From the NCBI GenBank assembly GCA_012519515.1, contig JAAYQC010000137.1, positions 1 through 45,185 of the forward strand: a stretch of 45,185 nucleotides of DNA, in the 5' to 3' direction. Origin of the DNA: Bacteroidales bacterium. GTDB lineage: Bacteria; Bacteroidota; Bacteroidia; Bacteroidales; VadinHA17. This document shows, one piece after another, positions 1 through 9,562 of this stretch (positions are counted from its first letter, which is position 1; each line of letters opens with the position of its first letter). The notes under the pieces are model-generated. The model worked only from the letters and a program-made list of their open reading frames with translations, did not search any database and was not told the origin of the DNA. Both the position numbers and the translations under genes were made by a program.

Positions 1-19
1 CAATCAGAATGCAAAAGTA

Positions 20-2749
20 CTATTCCTCAACTTCGAAGAGATATTTCCCCGAGCCTGTTTCAAGAACAACCCTGCCGTCGCGGACAGTATTTTTTGTTAT
101 GATTTTATTTCCGGTCAGAGGCAAGCCATTGAGAGTCACCTTATCGGCTGATTCTGCCGGAAGCATGATCGTTGCCGAGGAATTTGCAGGTATTTCGACA
201 GTGAACAACAAGCGGCCGTCTTTTCTTTCCCAACCTGATACAATCTTTCCGTAATTGCTTTCAAATGTAGCCTTGGACATGTCCATTCTCTTTGTAACAT
301 GAGGTTTAATTATCAGGTTTTTGTATCCCGGATCCCGTGTTTCTATGCCGGCTGAGACCCTGTACATCCAGTCGCCTATTGCTCCATAGGCGTAATGATT
401 GAATGAATTCATCCCTGCATCCTGGAAAGTACTGTCGGGTTTCTGTCCGTCCCAGCGTTCCCAGATTGTTGTTGCACCCATTTTTACCGGATAGAGCCAT
501 GACGGGTAAGTTTCCTGCAGGAGGAGGTCATAAGCCACATCGGAGTAACCGTTCGCTGTAAGTACATGGCACAGGAAGGAAGTTCCCAGGAAGCCGGTAG
601 AGATATGATTGTTTCGTCCGCGAATATCGTCGACAAGGAATTTTGCAGCTGCCGGTCTCAGTTCATCCGGCAGGAGATTGAACATCAGAGCAAGAACATA
701 GGATGTCTGGGAGTTGGTCCCGACCCTTCCTGCAGGAGTGACGTATTCTCTGTTAAACACTGATTTTATCTTCTCAAACAGTTCGGAATACTCTTTTTCA
801 TCAGCCGTATTTCCCAGAACCTTTGCTGTTTTTGACAACAGATCGGTAGAATATGCGAAAAAAGCTGTTGAAATAAAATCCCGCTCTGTGAATCCGTCAG
901 CTTCACTATGCCTGTTTACCGGAGGATGATAGAACAGCCAGTCGCCGTATTTGCTGCCTCCTTTCCAGATGTATGAGTCACCGGCCTTCTTCCTTATATA
1001 TTCAACCCATGCCTTCATGCTAGGGTATTGGTTTTCAAGGAACTCTATGTCGCCATACACCTGATACAAGGTCCAGGGAGTTATAGTTGCAACATCACCC
1101 CATCCTGCCGAAGGAACTGCCGTTACTGCATCCTGCCTGTTAAGCACATCCGGAATAACGTCAGGAACAGCACCGTCCTGCTTCTGGTCAAGGGAAAGGT
1201 CCTTGAGCCATTTGCTGAAGAAGGCTGCAACGTTGAAATTAAAAGCAGCTGTGCGGGTAAATGCCTGTGCATCACCTGTCCATCCGAGTCTTTCATCCCT
1301 TTGAGGGCAATCGGTCGGTACATCGACAAAATTGCCTCTCTGTCCCCACTGAATATTGTGCTGGAGCTGGTTAAGAAGCGAATTTGAGCTCTCATAGTAA
1401 CCTGTCACAGGCATATCTGAATGGACCACGACTCCTGTGATATTATCAGCCGTCAGGGTTCCAGGGAAACCTTTGATTTCAAGGTATCGGAAACCCATGA
1501 ATGTGAATCGCGGTTCATATATTTCATCACCTGTACCACCTGCCGTATAATCGATCTGACATTTGGCCGATCTCAGGTTAGCGGTATAGAACTCTCCGTA
1601 TTTATCGAGAACCTCGGCATGGCGTATAGTTATATGCGTTCCTTTCGGTGCATTGACCTTAAGTCTGATCCATCCAACCATGTTCTGTCCCATATCCACG
1701 AGAAGGCTGCCCTTTGGTGACCTGAATATATTTATTGGTTTAATCTCCTTTATCTTACGGATTTCAGCGCCTTCAGATGCAATTATATTGTTATTGTAGT
1801 TTCCGATCCTTACAGGCAGCCATTTGGAATCATCATAATCAGGCAGGTTCCACCCGATAAGTTTTTTGGTCGCATCATATATTTCTCCGTTGTATAAGTC
1901 ATTCATTCTTATAGCTCCGTCGTTATTGCTTTTCCACGACGAGTCGGTGACAATGAGCGACTCGGTTCCATCGGTATAGACAATTCTAAGCTGCATAAGA
2001 AGCCCGAGTCTCTTATCGTATATTGCCCAGTTATTTCCCCAGGCAAGAGTTCCGCGGTACCAGCCATCGCCCAAAACGGCTCCAACTGCATTTTTTCCCT
2101 TTTTCAGCTGAGATGTTACATCGTATACCTGGTATTGAATCCTTTTTCCATAAGTGGTCCAGCCGGGCATCAGAACCTGATCTCCCACTTTACTGCCGTT
2201 GAGATGAAGTTCGTAAAGGCCGTGAGCTGTCACGTATACAGTTGCTTTGGCTATATTCTTACTGATAGTGAATTCCTTTCTGAAATGAGGGGATGGGGAG
2301 TATCTGTTCGTATCCCGTTCCATCTCTATCCAGTTTGCCTTCCAGTTGTCCTGCGACAGCAGCCCCGTCTCCCAGAAAGCTGTTTCGCTCCATTTTGAGA
2401 CTTTTCCCCTGCTGTCCCATACCCTTACCTGCCAGTAATACCTCTGACAGGGCTGGAGATCGGTTCCTGCATATCTGATAAATACAGATTCGGGAGATTG
2501 TACTTTACCTGACTGCCAGACAATCGAAGAAGATGAAAACTTTGGACTGGTAGCCACTCTGACCGAATAGGCCGACTGCATGACATCATATCCGGTAGCT
2601 GAAATTTTCCACGACAACCTGGGGTTCTTTATATCCGTCCCAACAGGATTTGTCCTGTGTTCGCAAGTCAAATCATAAACTGAAAGATCCTGCGAAAATG
2701 CCATAACCGGAATCAGCAGCATCAAAAAAATTAGTCTTAATAATTTCAT
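20..2749 (-). CDS. Alpha-L-rhamnosidase, GH78-like, with signal peptide
   Basis: 909-aa ORF; N-terminal signal; GH78-like architecture including 'DVPTDCPQRDERLGWTGDAQAFTRTAAFNFN', 'TTIWERWD', 'SFNHYAYGAIGDWMYR'. Confidence 0.95.
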   Translation of the reverse strand: MKLLRLIFLMLLIPVMAFSQDLSVYDLTCEHRTNPVGTDIKNPRLSWKISATGYDVMQSAYSVRVATSPKFSSSSIVWQSGKVQSPESVFIRYAGTDLQPCQRYYWQVRVWDSRGKVSKWSETAFWETGLLSQDNWKANWIEMERDTNRYSPSPHFRKEFTISKNIAKATVYVTAHGLYELHLNGSKVGDQVLMPGWTTYGKRIQYQVYDVTSQLKKGKNAVGAVLGDGWYRGTLAWGNNWAIYDKRLGLLMQLRIVYTDGTESLIVTDSSWKSNNDGAIRMNDLYNGEIYDATKKLIGWNLPDYDDSKWLPVRIGNYNNNIIASEGAEIRKIKEIKPINIFRSPKGSLLVDMGQNMVGWIRLKVNAPKGTHITIRHAEVLDKYGEFYTANLRSAKCQIDYTAGGTGDEIYEPRFTFMGFRYLEIKGFPGTLTADNITGVVVHSDMPVTGYYESSNSLLNQLQHNIQWGQRGNFVDVPTDCPQRDERLGWTGDAQAFTRTAAFNFNVAAFFSKWLKDLSLDQKQDGAVPDVIPDVLNRQDAVTAVPSAGWGDVATITPWTLYQVYGDIEFLENQYPSMKAWVEYIRKKAGDSYIWKGGSKYGDWLFYHPPVNRHSEADGFTERDFISTAFFAYSTDLLSKTAKVLGNTADEKEYSELFEKIKSVFNREYVTPAGRVGTNSQTSYVLALMFNLLPDELRPAAAKFLVDDIRGRNNHISTGFLGTSFLCHVLTANGYSDVAYDLLLQETYPSWLYPVKMGATTIWERWDGQKPDSTFQDAGMNSFNHYAYGAIGDWMYRVSAGIETRDPGYKNLIIKPHVTKRMDMSKATFESNYGKIVSGWERKDGRLLFTVEIPANSSATIMLPAESADKVTLNGLPLTGNKIITKNTVRDGRVVLETGSGKYLFEVEE

Positions 2750-2875
2750 ATAGTTAGTGTATTTAGGGTTGATTATTCGAGTTTTGAAATTTATCCAATT
2801 TAATTGGAAATCTAAAGCGTAAATTCATTATTTTTATACTTTTTGTAAAATCAGCCCGAAAGCACTTAATTTTTT

Positions 2876-2998
2876 ATGAACCCTGTTGCCGGAATTATGT
2901 TGATTGCACCTGGAAGCATCGGGGCCGCAAGTTTCATGATGTCTGTAACAGGAATTATTGTGCTGATATTATCGGCTTTTGTTGTTATATTAAGCTAG
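2876..2998 (+). other. Short 40-aa hydrophobic ORF, possibly a membrane-protein remnant
   Basis: Hand translation MNPVAGIMLIAPGSIGAASFMMSVTGIIVLILSAFVVILS*, directly upstream of rhaM; below the ORF-track cutoff. Confidence 0.3.
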
Positions 2999-3007
2999 CT
3001 GAAAGTA

Positions 3008-3322
3008 ATGAAAAGATTTGCATTCAAAATGAAACTGTTTCCCGGCTTTAAGGAGGAGTACAGGAAGCGTCATGGTGAAATCTGGCCCGAACTCGTGAAA
3101 TTACTTAAGGACCAGGGTATTGGCAATTATTCTATCTTTTATGATGAGGAAACGAACATACTCTTTGCCTATCAGGAACAATCGGGAGAAAGTTCGTCCC
3201 AGGATCTCGGCGCCCTTGAAGTTGTAAAGAAATGGTGGAAATACATGGCCGACATCATGGAGACGAATCCCGACAACTCACCGGTCAGCATTCCTCTTGA
3301 GCAGGTGTTTTTCATGGAATAA
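3008..3322 (+). CDS. rhaM: L-rhamnose mutarotase
   Basis: 104 aa; 'MKRFAFKMKLFPGFKEEYRKRHGEIWPELVKLLKDQGIGNYSIFYDEETNILFAY' and 'WWKYMADIM' are typical of the RhaM/DUF718 fold. Confidence 0.92.
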   Translation: MKRFAFKMKLFPGFKEEYRKRHGEIWPELVKLLKDQGIGNYSIFYDEETNILFAYQEQSGESSSQDLGALEVVKKWWKYMADIMETNPDNSPVSIPLEQVFFME

Positions 3323-3505
3323 ATCAGAGAAAAATCAGTTTATTATATAATGCATAAAAGATAATGGACTTACAACTGCATGAAACAGAATATCGCGATT
3401 GATAAAGATTATATAGAAGAAATTGTAAAATACGAAACCGGGGTACTCAGTAAAAGATAGATTTTTCGGAAGAACCGCTTTGATAAAAACCAGGAGAGAG
3501 CAAAA

Positions 3506-4873
3506 ATGAAGGAGAAAGTAATTGCGATTTTTGACGTGGGAAAAACCAACAAGAAGCTGCTTCTGTTTGATTACAGGCTCAATCTCGTGATGGAGCAGGA
3601 GACAAGAGTTGCAGAAATAGTCGACGATGACGGTTTTGAATGCGACGACATTGAAAAAGTGGAAAAGTGGATCCGGGAATCGATCCTGAAACTGGTACAT
3701 TCAGAAAAATACGAACTGACAGCCATTAATTTTGCTACCTATGGAGCTACCATTGTCTATCTCGATGCTCAAGGCAAAAGGATAGGTCCGGTATACAATT
3801 ACCTCAGGCCGATTGATGAAAAGATACCGGAGCGCTTGTACAGGAGATACGGCGGACAGGATGAATTCTGCAGAAGGACCGCATCTCCCGCTCTTGGAAT
3901 GCTCAATTCAGGGATACAGATACTCTGGCTGAAAACTGAAAAACCGGAGGTCTATGACAAAGTCCGCTATATTCTGCATCTCCCTCAGTACCTTTCATAC
4001 CTGGTCACAGGAAAGATATGCTCGGAACACACATCTATCGGATGCCACACGGGACTATGGGATTTCGACAATATGAAATACCACCCATGGTTAAGCGATT
4101 ATGGGTTGGATCTTCCTGAGCCGGTTCCTGTTACTACCTATACCGAAACTGAAATTGAAGGGAAGAAGATCAATGTAGGTATAGGCATTCATGACAGCTC
4201 TTCCTCGCTGGCTCCTTATTTTTCAGACGATGGGGGTCAATTCCTTCTCATATCCACAGGTACCTGGTGTATCAACATGAATCCTTTCAACAACGAAAAG
4301 CTGACCGTTGAGCAACTTGACAACGACTGCCTGTGCTACATGAGCATCACACGGCAGCCCGTCAAGTCATCCAGACTATTTCTTGGTAATATGCATGATA
4401 ACGGTGTCAGGATGCTGAACGAACACTTCAGGACTACCGAGGATTTTTATAAAAGCGCCGAATATGATCCCGATCTGATCAGGATGCTCAAAAACCGGTA
4501 TCATGGCGATAGAAGGGCCTTCTTCCAGAGCGGACCGGGTTCCAGGGAGTTCAAGGAGACAATCGACCTGTTCGATTTCAAGTCGTTTGACGAGGGCTAT
4601 CTTCAGCTGATGAGCGAACTTGCAGATCTTGTCCAGGAAGCAATTAAACTAATCCTGCCTGAAAAGGATGATATAAGCAATTTCTATATCACCGGCGGTT
4701 TTGCAAAGAACAAAATATTTCTGAAGCTCCTGGCAAAAGCCTTTTCATCGAAGAAAGTTTACACCTCCACGATCAGCAATTCCACCGCTCTGGGTGCTGC
4801 TCTTGTGATATACAAATCGCTCAGTGAAAAGGTACCCGAACCGAACCTCGGTCTAACTGAATATAAAGTCTAG
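3506..4873 (+). CDS. FGGY-family carbohydrate kinase (rhamnulokinase-like by context)
   Basis: 455 aa; N-terminal 'AIFDVGKTNKKLLLFD' phosphate-binding motif and C-terminal 'NFYITGGFAKNKIFLKLLAKAF'; next to rhaM and GH78. Confidence 0.88.
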   Translation: MKEKVIAIFDVGKTNKKLLLFDYRLNLVMEQETRVAEIVDDDGFECDDIEKVEKWIRESILKLVHSEKYELTAINFATYGATIVYLDAQGKRIGPVYNYLRPIDEKIPERLYRRYGGQDEFCRRTASPALGMLNSGIQILWLKTEKPEVYDKVRYILHLPQYLSYLVTGKICSEHTSIGCHTGLWDFDNMKYHPWLSDYGLDLPEPVPVTTYTETEIEGKKINVGIGIHDSSSSLAPYFSDDGGQFLLISTGTWCINMNPFNNEKLTVEQLDNDCLCYMSITRQPVKSSRLFLGNMHDNGVRMLNEHFRTTEDFYKSAEYDPDLIRMLKNRYHGDRRAFFQSGPGSREFKETIDLFDFKSFDEGYLQLMSELADLVQEAIKLILPEKDDISNFYITGGFAKNKIFLKLLAKAFSSKKVYTSTISNSTALGAALVIYKSLSEKVPEPNLGLTEYKV

Positions 4874-4877
4874 ATTT

Positions 4878-5552
4878 ATGACCAAGATAAGGAAACTGAC
4901 CGTAATATTTATACTGTCAGGTATGGGACATACGGCACATACCCAGGAAAAGGATTTCGGAATATGGTACTCACTGGCAGTGGAGAAAAAAGTGGCAAAA
5001 AATCTTGATTTTGAATCAGATATCAATCTCAGGACATATCATGATGCCGGAGAAATAGAGGAAGGATTTATTGATGTTGGCCTAAAATATAAAATCAACA
5101 AGACCTTTTCTTCTGCATTTACCTACAGGTTCACTGAAAGGATGGAGAAAGATGACAACTTTCATCCTCGTCATAAATGGGTTGTCGACTTCAGGGCAAA
5201 AAAAGCGCTCGGCGACCTTGATGTATCAGGAAGGCTGAGATTCCAGCAACGTTTCAAGACCTATTTCAGGGATGAAAATGACAGGGAGCCAAAGGAGCAT
5301 CTCCGTTTCAGGATCAAGGCAGTATACGATATACCAAAATGTCCGCTAAACCCATATGCAAGTTCCGAACTTTTTTTTCCCGTTTTCGATCATGTAAAAA
5401 AGACAATTGATCAGCAGAGATATACAGCAGGATTTGAATACAATGTTTCAAAGAAGCAGTCACTGGAAATTGAATACATCTTCCAGAGAGATCTCCACCC
5501 GAAACCGACTGACATGAATATCATATCACTCAATTACAACATAAAACTATAG
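4878..5552 (+). CDS. DUF2490-like outer-membrane beta-barrel protein
   Basis: 224 aa; signal peptide; 'DFGIWYSLAVEKKVAKNLDFESDINLRT' and alternating amphipathic strands typical of DUF2490. Confidence 0.75.
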   Translation: MTKIRKLTVIFILSGMGHTAHTQEKDFGIWYSLAVEKKVAKNLDFESDINLRTYHDAGEIEEGFIDVGLKYKINKTFSSAFTYRFTERMEKDDNFHPRHKWVVDFRAKKALGDLDVSGRLRFQQRFKTYFRDENDREPKEHLRFRIKAVYDIPKCPLNPYASSELFFPVFDHVKKTIDQQRYTAGFEYNVSKKQSLEIEYIFQRDLHPKPTDMNIISLNYNIKL

Positions 5553-5565
5553 TTTTAGAAAGAAG

Positions 5566-5581
5566 CCGGAAGTTTTTCCGG
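5566..5581. terminator. Short hairpin between convergent genes (CCGGAA-gttt-TTCCGG)
   Basis: 6-bp perfect inverted repeat with 4-nt loop in the 53-bp gap between convergent ORFs. Confidence 0.4.
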
Positions 5582-5605
5582 ACTATCAGGATTTAGCATT
5601 CAAAG

Positions 5606-8600
5606 CTATTCTTTCCTTATCCTGCTTATCAGTGAATCGGTTCTTATGGATCTCACGGAGATCAGGAGTGCTGCTATTCCGGTAGCAAGAATCAGCAATA
5701 TCATCACGGCTATTGTTTCCCACGGGAAACCGGCATCACTAAGCAGCGAGGGCCGTGTGGCAAAAAGAGCTGAAACGATCCCGGTAACAACACCCGCGAT
5801 AAGAATTACCAAATGTTCATCAAAGATCATTTTCCTTATCCGTTTCAAGGAAAATCCTTCTGCCAGCATCAGGTAGAAATCACTTCTGCGGCTGTTGAAA
5901 TTCCTGATCAGGATAAGCCCCATTCCGGTAACTCCGAAAATCATTCCTATTCCTCCCAGAATAGTAAATACCGAAAGGTATGTATTGGTAACCACGAAAA
6001 ACGAGGCAAGCCTGTCGGCAGCCGGCTCAAAATGAACTCCGTATTCTGCCAGCCGATCGCCAAGGATGCTTATATAGTCATCTCTCATTTCATGATTTCC
6101 GTCGGCGAGAAAAATCTGACTTCCTGCTATCGATGGGAAATATCTGTTGAAATTATCAATACCTATCAGGACATATCCCTGAAACACTGAAGACTTAAGT
6201 CCGGCTGCCAGAACAACATTCAGAACCTGACCGCTTTCAGTCCTGATCTTAAGTGTGTCACCAGCCTTAAGCATAAGGCCATACTGCATCACGGTCTGGT
6301 CGGCAATCCCGTAAATTGTTTCATCAACCGGAAGCTGATTAAGGCATTCCCATGGATTGTCTCCCTTAAAGCCCTTCATAGTGACGGCGAAGGAGAAAGA
6401 ATTTCGTTTTATGAATTCAACCGGATCGATTCCCAGCAGGGGAGGAGAAGCAATGTGATTCAGATTCAGGCAGCTAGCATCATTTCCTGCTGTTTTTCGC
6501 GCCTGAAGGATTGAAAGTTCAGCCAGTTCAGCATCATCGAGACCGAATTCCCTTCGTCCGGTTTCACTGGTCAGGGTGCCCTTCACCGGAACCGATGCTT
6601 CGCCCCAGAGAAGATAGCCACCAGTGCCACCCGATGGCTTCAGCATGTTGTCGCTGATACTCATCTTGTTTGCCCCTGTGATTATAACTGCAAAAAGTCC
6701 TGCAGCAAGAAAGAGGACAGGTGCAATAGCCTGGGAAGGATGGAATGAATAATAAGCATCGGATATATGGGAACTTGTACGCGGAACTTTTTTACCATGC
6801 TTTTCCGGTCTCAGACAATACTGACGGATCAGGAGAATGCAGGCGGCAAAAACCAGTATTCCGGAAATATATGAGAGTAGCGTTGCATGTTCGTCAAGAA
6901 TGAAAGACAATGTCACAGTCAGAACTGCGATCGCTGCAGTTACGATCAGGATCATCAGGTTAAGCTTTGCCGAGGCTCTTTCCACCTTTCCCGTTTCTGC
7001 TTCACTGAGCTTTTTCAGGTAACGTGATGAATTGATTTTCAGAATAATAATAACCAATGCCATGGTAGCAAAAAATCCTGTCAGGAAAGAAAGGAGGTCA
7101 AATTTAGCAGCCAGAGTATTTGTCTGAACCGCTCCCTGCCAGACTGAATTCAGGGCTTTTATTATTATCCAGTTGAAGAATCCACCCGCGAAGGCACCTG
7201 TCAGTGCACCTGCCAATGCAATGAGACCGGTTTCGAGAAACAACTGCATTTCTATCCTGCGCCTGGTAAATCCAAGGGAGTAGAAGGTCATCACTTCAGC
7301 CTTTTTTGATTCATAGTGTGTTGATATCACCAGAATCAGAAGAATGAGGGCCGAAACGATAATGAAGAAACCCAGTCCGAGGAAAAGAGTGCTGAAATCA
7401 ACGCTTTTGTCAGCTGCCGCCACTGATTCCTTCCTGAGATCGGATATGAAAAAGCCTGCCTTTTCAGGATCGAGAGATCCGGTGAGCTTTTCCCTTATAT
7501 CATTTTCAGAGAGCTCTTCGCCAAAACGGATTGATGTTGCCGGACCAAAGTTGCCCGCCCATAGCCCGCGGCCTTTTTCGTAACCTATAAAGGCTTTTGG
7601 TGTGCCGCCAAAGCGATTCCAGTATTCCTCATCCTTGTCTCTTATCAATCGCATATCGATATCCACGCCTGCATCCCATTCCGTGCATGATACACTGCCT
7701 GCTATTCCGGGGAATTCAGGCATAAGCAGGGAGTCGGACCATATACCATTCATTGCAACCACTTTTCCCACAATGAAATCCTGTTTCTCCTCGGTAAGAC
7801 GATTCATCGGGTCGGGTGAATACCAGGAAATGTTGAGAGTATCGCCTTCTTCAGCCGAAAGATCCTGAGCAAGCCATTCATTTATCACGATGGTGTCGCC
7901 TTCCGGCATTCCTTCATACAGCGAAGGATCGAGGGCAGAAATAAAGGAATACGGTGTTGACCCGGCTTTGCTGCTGATGTTGTTGGCAAGGTAAGTGATG
8001 GCAGGAAATGCAGATTTAATTTTTTCCCGTACCTGATCCACCTGTAACTGGTCGATGAAAATCCTTCCGGTCACCAGTTCAAAGCCTCCTGTTGCCGGTA
8101 CAGGCCTAAGCCTCAGGCCGGCATCTTCCGGTTTTATAATCCTGCTCAATGCGCTATGCACCACTTCAGGAGTCAATCCGGCTGCAGAACTGAAAATAAG
8201 TCGGTTAATATCAGGGGGTTCGCCTTCAGCATTGATAATATCCGAACGATTTATGAAAATGTTCATGGGGATCAGCTGGCTGATGCCAAGTGAAAAATTG
8301 CCTGCTTCACCCGGTAACAGGATTTTTCCAATCTTCAGAACGACAGATGGATTGGATACCTTGCCGGGAGAAAAAGGGGCATCTGTCGGTATGTCGGTGA
8401 TTGAATTGAACCTGATAATAAGCTCATCACCTTCGCTAACTTCAAGCCATTCGGCAAGCCGTTTGTTTACCGCGACTTCACCCTGCGAAAGGTTGATGCC
8501 TTCAATATTGTGAAAAGGAAAAAAATCTTGGTCTATAGCAAATATCCTTACCCGCGGGGCTATTTTCTGTGTCGCGAAACTCTGGCAATACCCATCCAGC

Positions 8601-8872
8601 TCAAGCAAGCCTGTTGATGTGGCTCCCGTTTCTGCCGACATTCTCTCCACAAGCGACTGATTGAAATACCTAATCCCTGAACTAAGCACAATCCCTGCAT
8701 TGCCCAGTTTTTCGAATGAAGTCTGCTTAAGGCTTTCACGTACCGATTTTCCGGTCATGAGAGAACCGGTCACCACGCCGGTCAACAGGATAATAATTAT
8801 GAGCTGATAAAGGTAGCCCCTTATGTTATGCGTGACGGATCTCGCTATTATCCGGAGCAGGCTAAGCTTCAT
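5606..8872 (-). CDS. ABC transporter permease, FtsX/MacB-like
   Basis: 1088 aa; TM blocks with FtsX-like segments at ~500-620 and at the C-terminus around large extracytoplasmic domains; 3 bp from an ABC ATPase gene. Confidence 0.85.
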   Translation of the reverse strand: MKLSLLRIIARSVTHNIRGYLYQLIIIILLTGVVTGSLMTGKSVRESLKQTSFEKLGNAGIVLSSGIRYFNQSLVERMSAETGATSTGLLELDGYCQSFATQKIAPRVRIFAIDQDFFPFHNIEGINLSQGEVAVNKRLAEWLEVSEGDELIIRFNSITDIPTDAPFSPGKVSNPSVVLKIGKILLPGEAGNFSLGISQLIPMNIFINRSDIINAEGEPPDINRLIFSSAAGLTPEVVHSALSRIIKPEDAGLRLRPVPATGGFELVTGRIFIDQLQVDQVREKIKSAFPAITYLANNISSKAGSTPYSFISALDPSLYEGMPEGDTIVINEWLAQDLSAEEGDTLNISWYSPDPMNRLTEEKQDFIVGKVVAMNGIWSDSLLMPEFPGIAGSVSCTEWDAGVDIDMRLIRDKDEEYWNRFGGTPKAFIGYEKGRGLWAGNFGPATSIRFGEELSENDIREKLTGSLDPEKAGFFISDLRKESVAAADKSVDFSTLFLGLGFFIIVSALILLILVISTHYESKKAEVMTFYSLGFTRRRIEMQLFLETGLIALAGALTGAFAGGFFNWIIIKALNSVWQGAVQTNTLAAKFDLLSFLTGFFATMALVIIILKINSSRYLKKLSEAETGKVERASAKLNLMILIVTAAIAVLTVTLSFILDEHATLLSYISGILVFAACILLIRQYCLRPEKHGKKVPRTSSHISDAYYSFHPSQAIAPVLFLAAGLFAVIITGANKMSISDNMLKPSGGTGGYLLWGEASVPVKGTLTSETGRREFGLDDAELAELSILQARKTAGNDASCLNLNHIASPPLLGIDPVEFIKRNSFSFAVTMKGFKGDNPWECLNQLPVDETIYGIADQTVMQYGLMLKAGDTLKIRTESGQVLNVVLAAGLKSSVFQGYVLIGIDNFNRYFPSIAGSQIFLADGNHEMRDDYISILGDRLAEYGVHFEPAADRLASFFVVTNTYLSVFTILGGIGMIFGVTGMGLILIRNFNSRRSDFYLMLAEGFSLKRIRKMIFDEHLVILIAGVVTGIVSALFATRPSLLSDAGFPWETIAVMILLILATGIAALLISVRSIRTDSLISRIRKE

Positions 8873-8875
8873 AGC

Positions 8876-9562
8876 TCAATTATCTGTTATTGCTTGCAGT
8901 TCAAGTTTTCCTTCGGAGAGAGCGTACCTGACCTTCATCCTGTCGGCGAGATCCTGTGAGTGTGTGGCAAGAATAAGTGTAATACCGTACTCTCTGTTCA
9001 TGCCTGTCAGCAGGTCGCCCAGGATTTCCGCGTTTCTTCTGTCGAGCGATCCGGTCGGCTCATCAGCAAGAAGAATGGATGGCTGGTTGACAAGTGCTCT
9101 AACAAGTGTCGCTCTTTGGGCTTCGCCTCCGGATATCTGGTAAGGGTATTTCGATGCTATACCGGATATACCCGTCTTCTCCATCATTCTCCGGGCCTCA
9201 TCTGTCTTCCTGCTGTAATCTGCATCTGAAGTTTCGGAGGCAAGAAGCGGAAGAAGAATATTCTCAAAAACTGTAAGATAGGGGAGAAGCAGGTGATCCT
9301 GAAAGACAAAGCCTATATTAAGACTTCTGTACCTGGCTGCCTGATTCTGATCGTAGCTCAGCAGCTGTTTATCCCTGAACAATACTTCTCCAGCATCGGG
9401 TCGGTCAAGTAACCCGATGATATTAAGCAAAGTGGTTTTTCCCGAACCGGAAGGGCCGGTTATGGAAACTGTATCTCCTTCTTTTACTGAAAGGTGAAGG
9501 TCATTCAGAACGATACCTCGCTGCAGGAACGATTTTGAAATATTATTAAGTCTAAGCATCAT
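8876..9562 (-). CDS. ABC transporter ATP-binding protein (LolD/MacB type)
   Basis: 228 aa; Walker A 'GPSGSGKTT', signature 'ISGGEAQRATLVRAL', Walker B 'ILLADEPTGSLD'. Confidence 0.95.
   Translation of the reverse strand: MMLRLNNISKSFLQRGIVLNDLHLSVKEGDTVSITGPSGSGKTTLLNIIGLLDRPDAGEVLFRDKQLLSYDQNQAARYRSLNIGFVFQDHLLLPYLTVFENILLPLLASETSDADYSRKTDEARRMMEKTGISGIASKYPYQISGGEAQRATLVRALVNQPSILLADEPTGSLDRRNAEILGDLLTGMNREYGITLILATHSQDLADRMKVRYALSEGKLELQAITDN

Noticed and set aside
8055-8513. 152-aa plus-strand ORF inside the ABC permease
   Set aside because: Antisense shadow of the FtsX-type permease; low-complexity Ser/Pro-rich translation.
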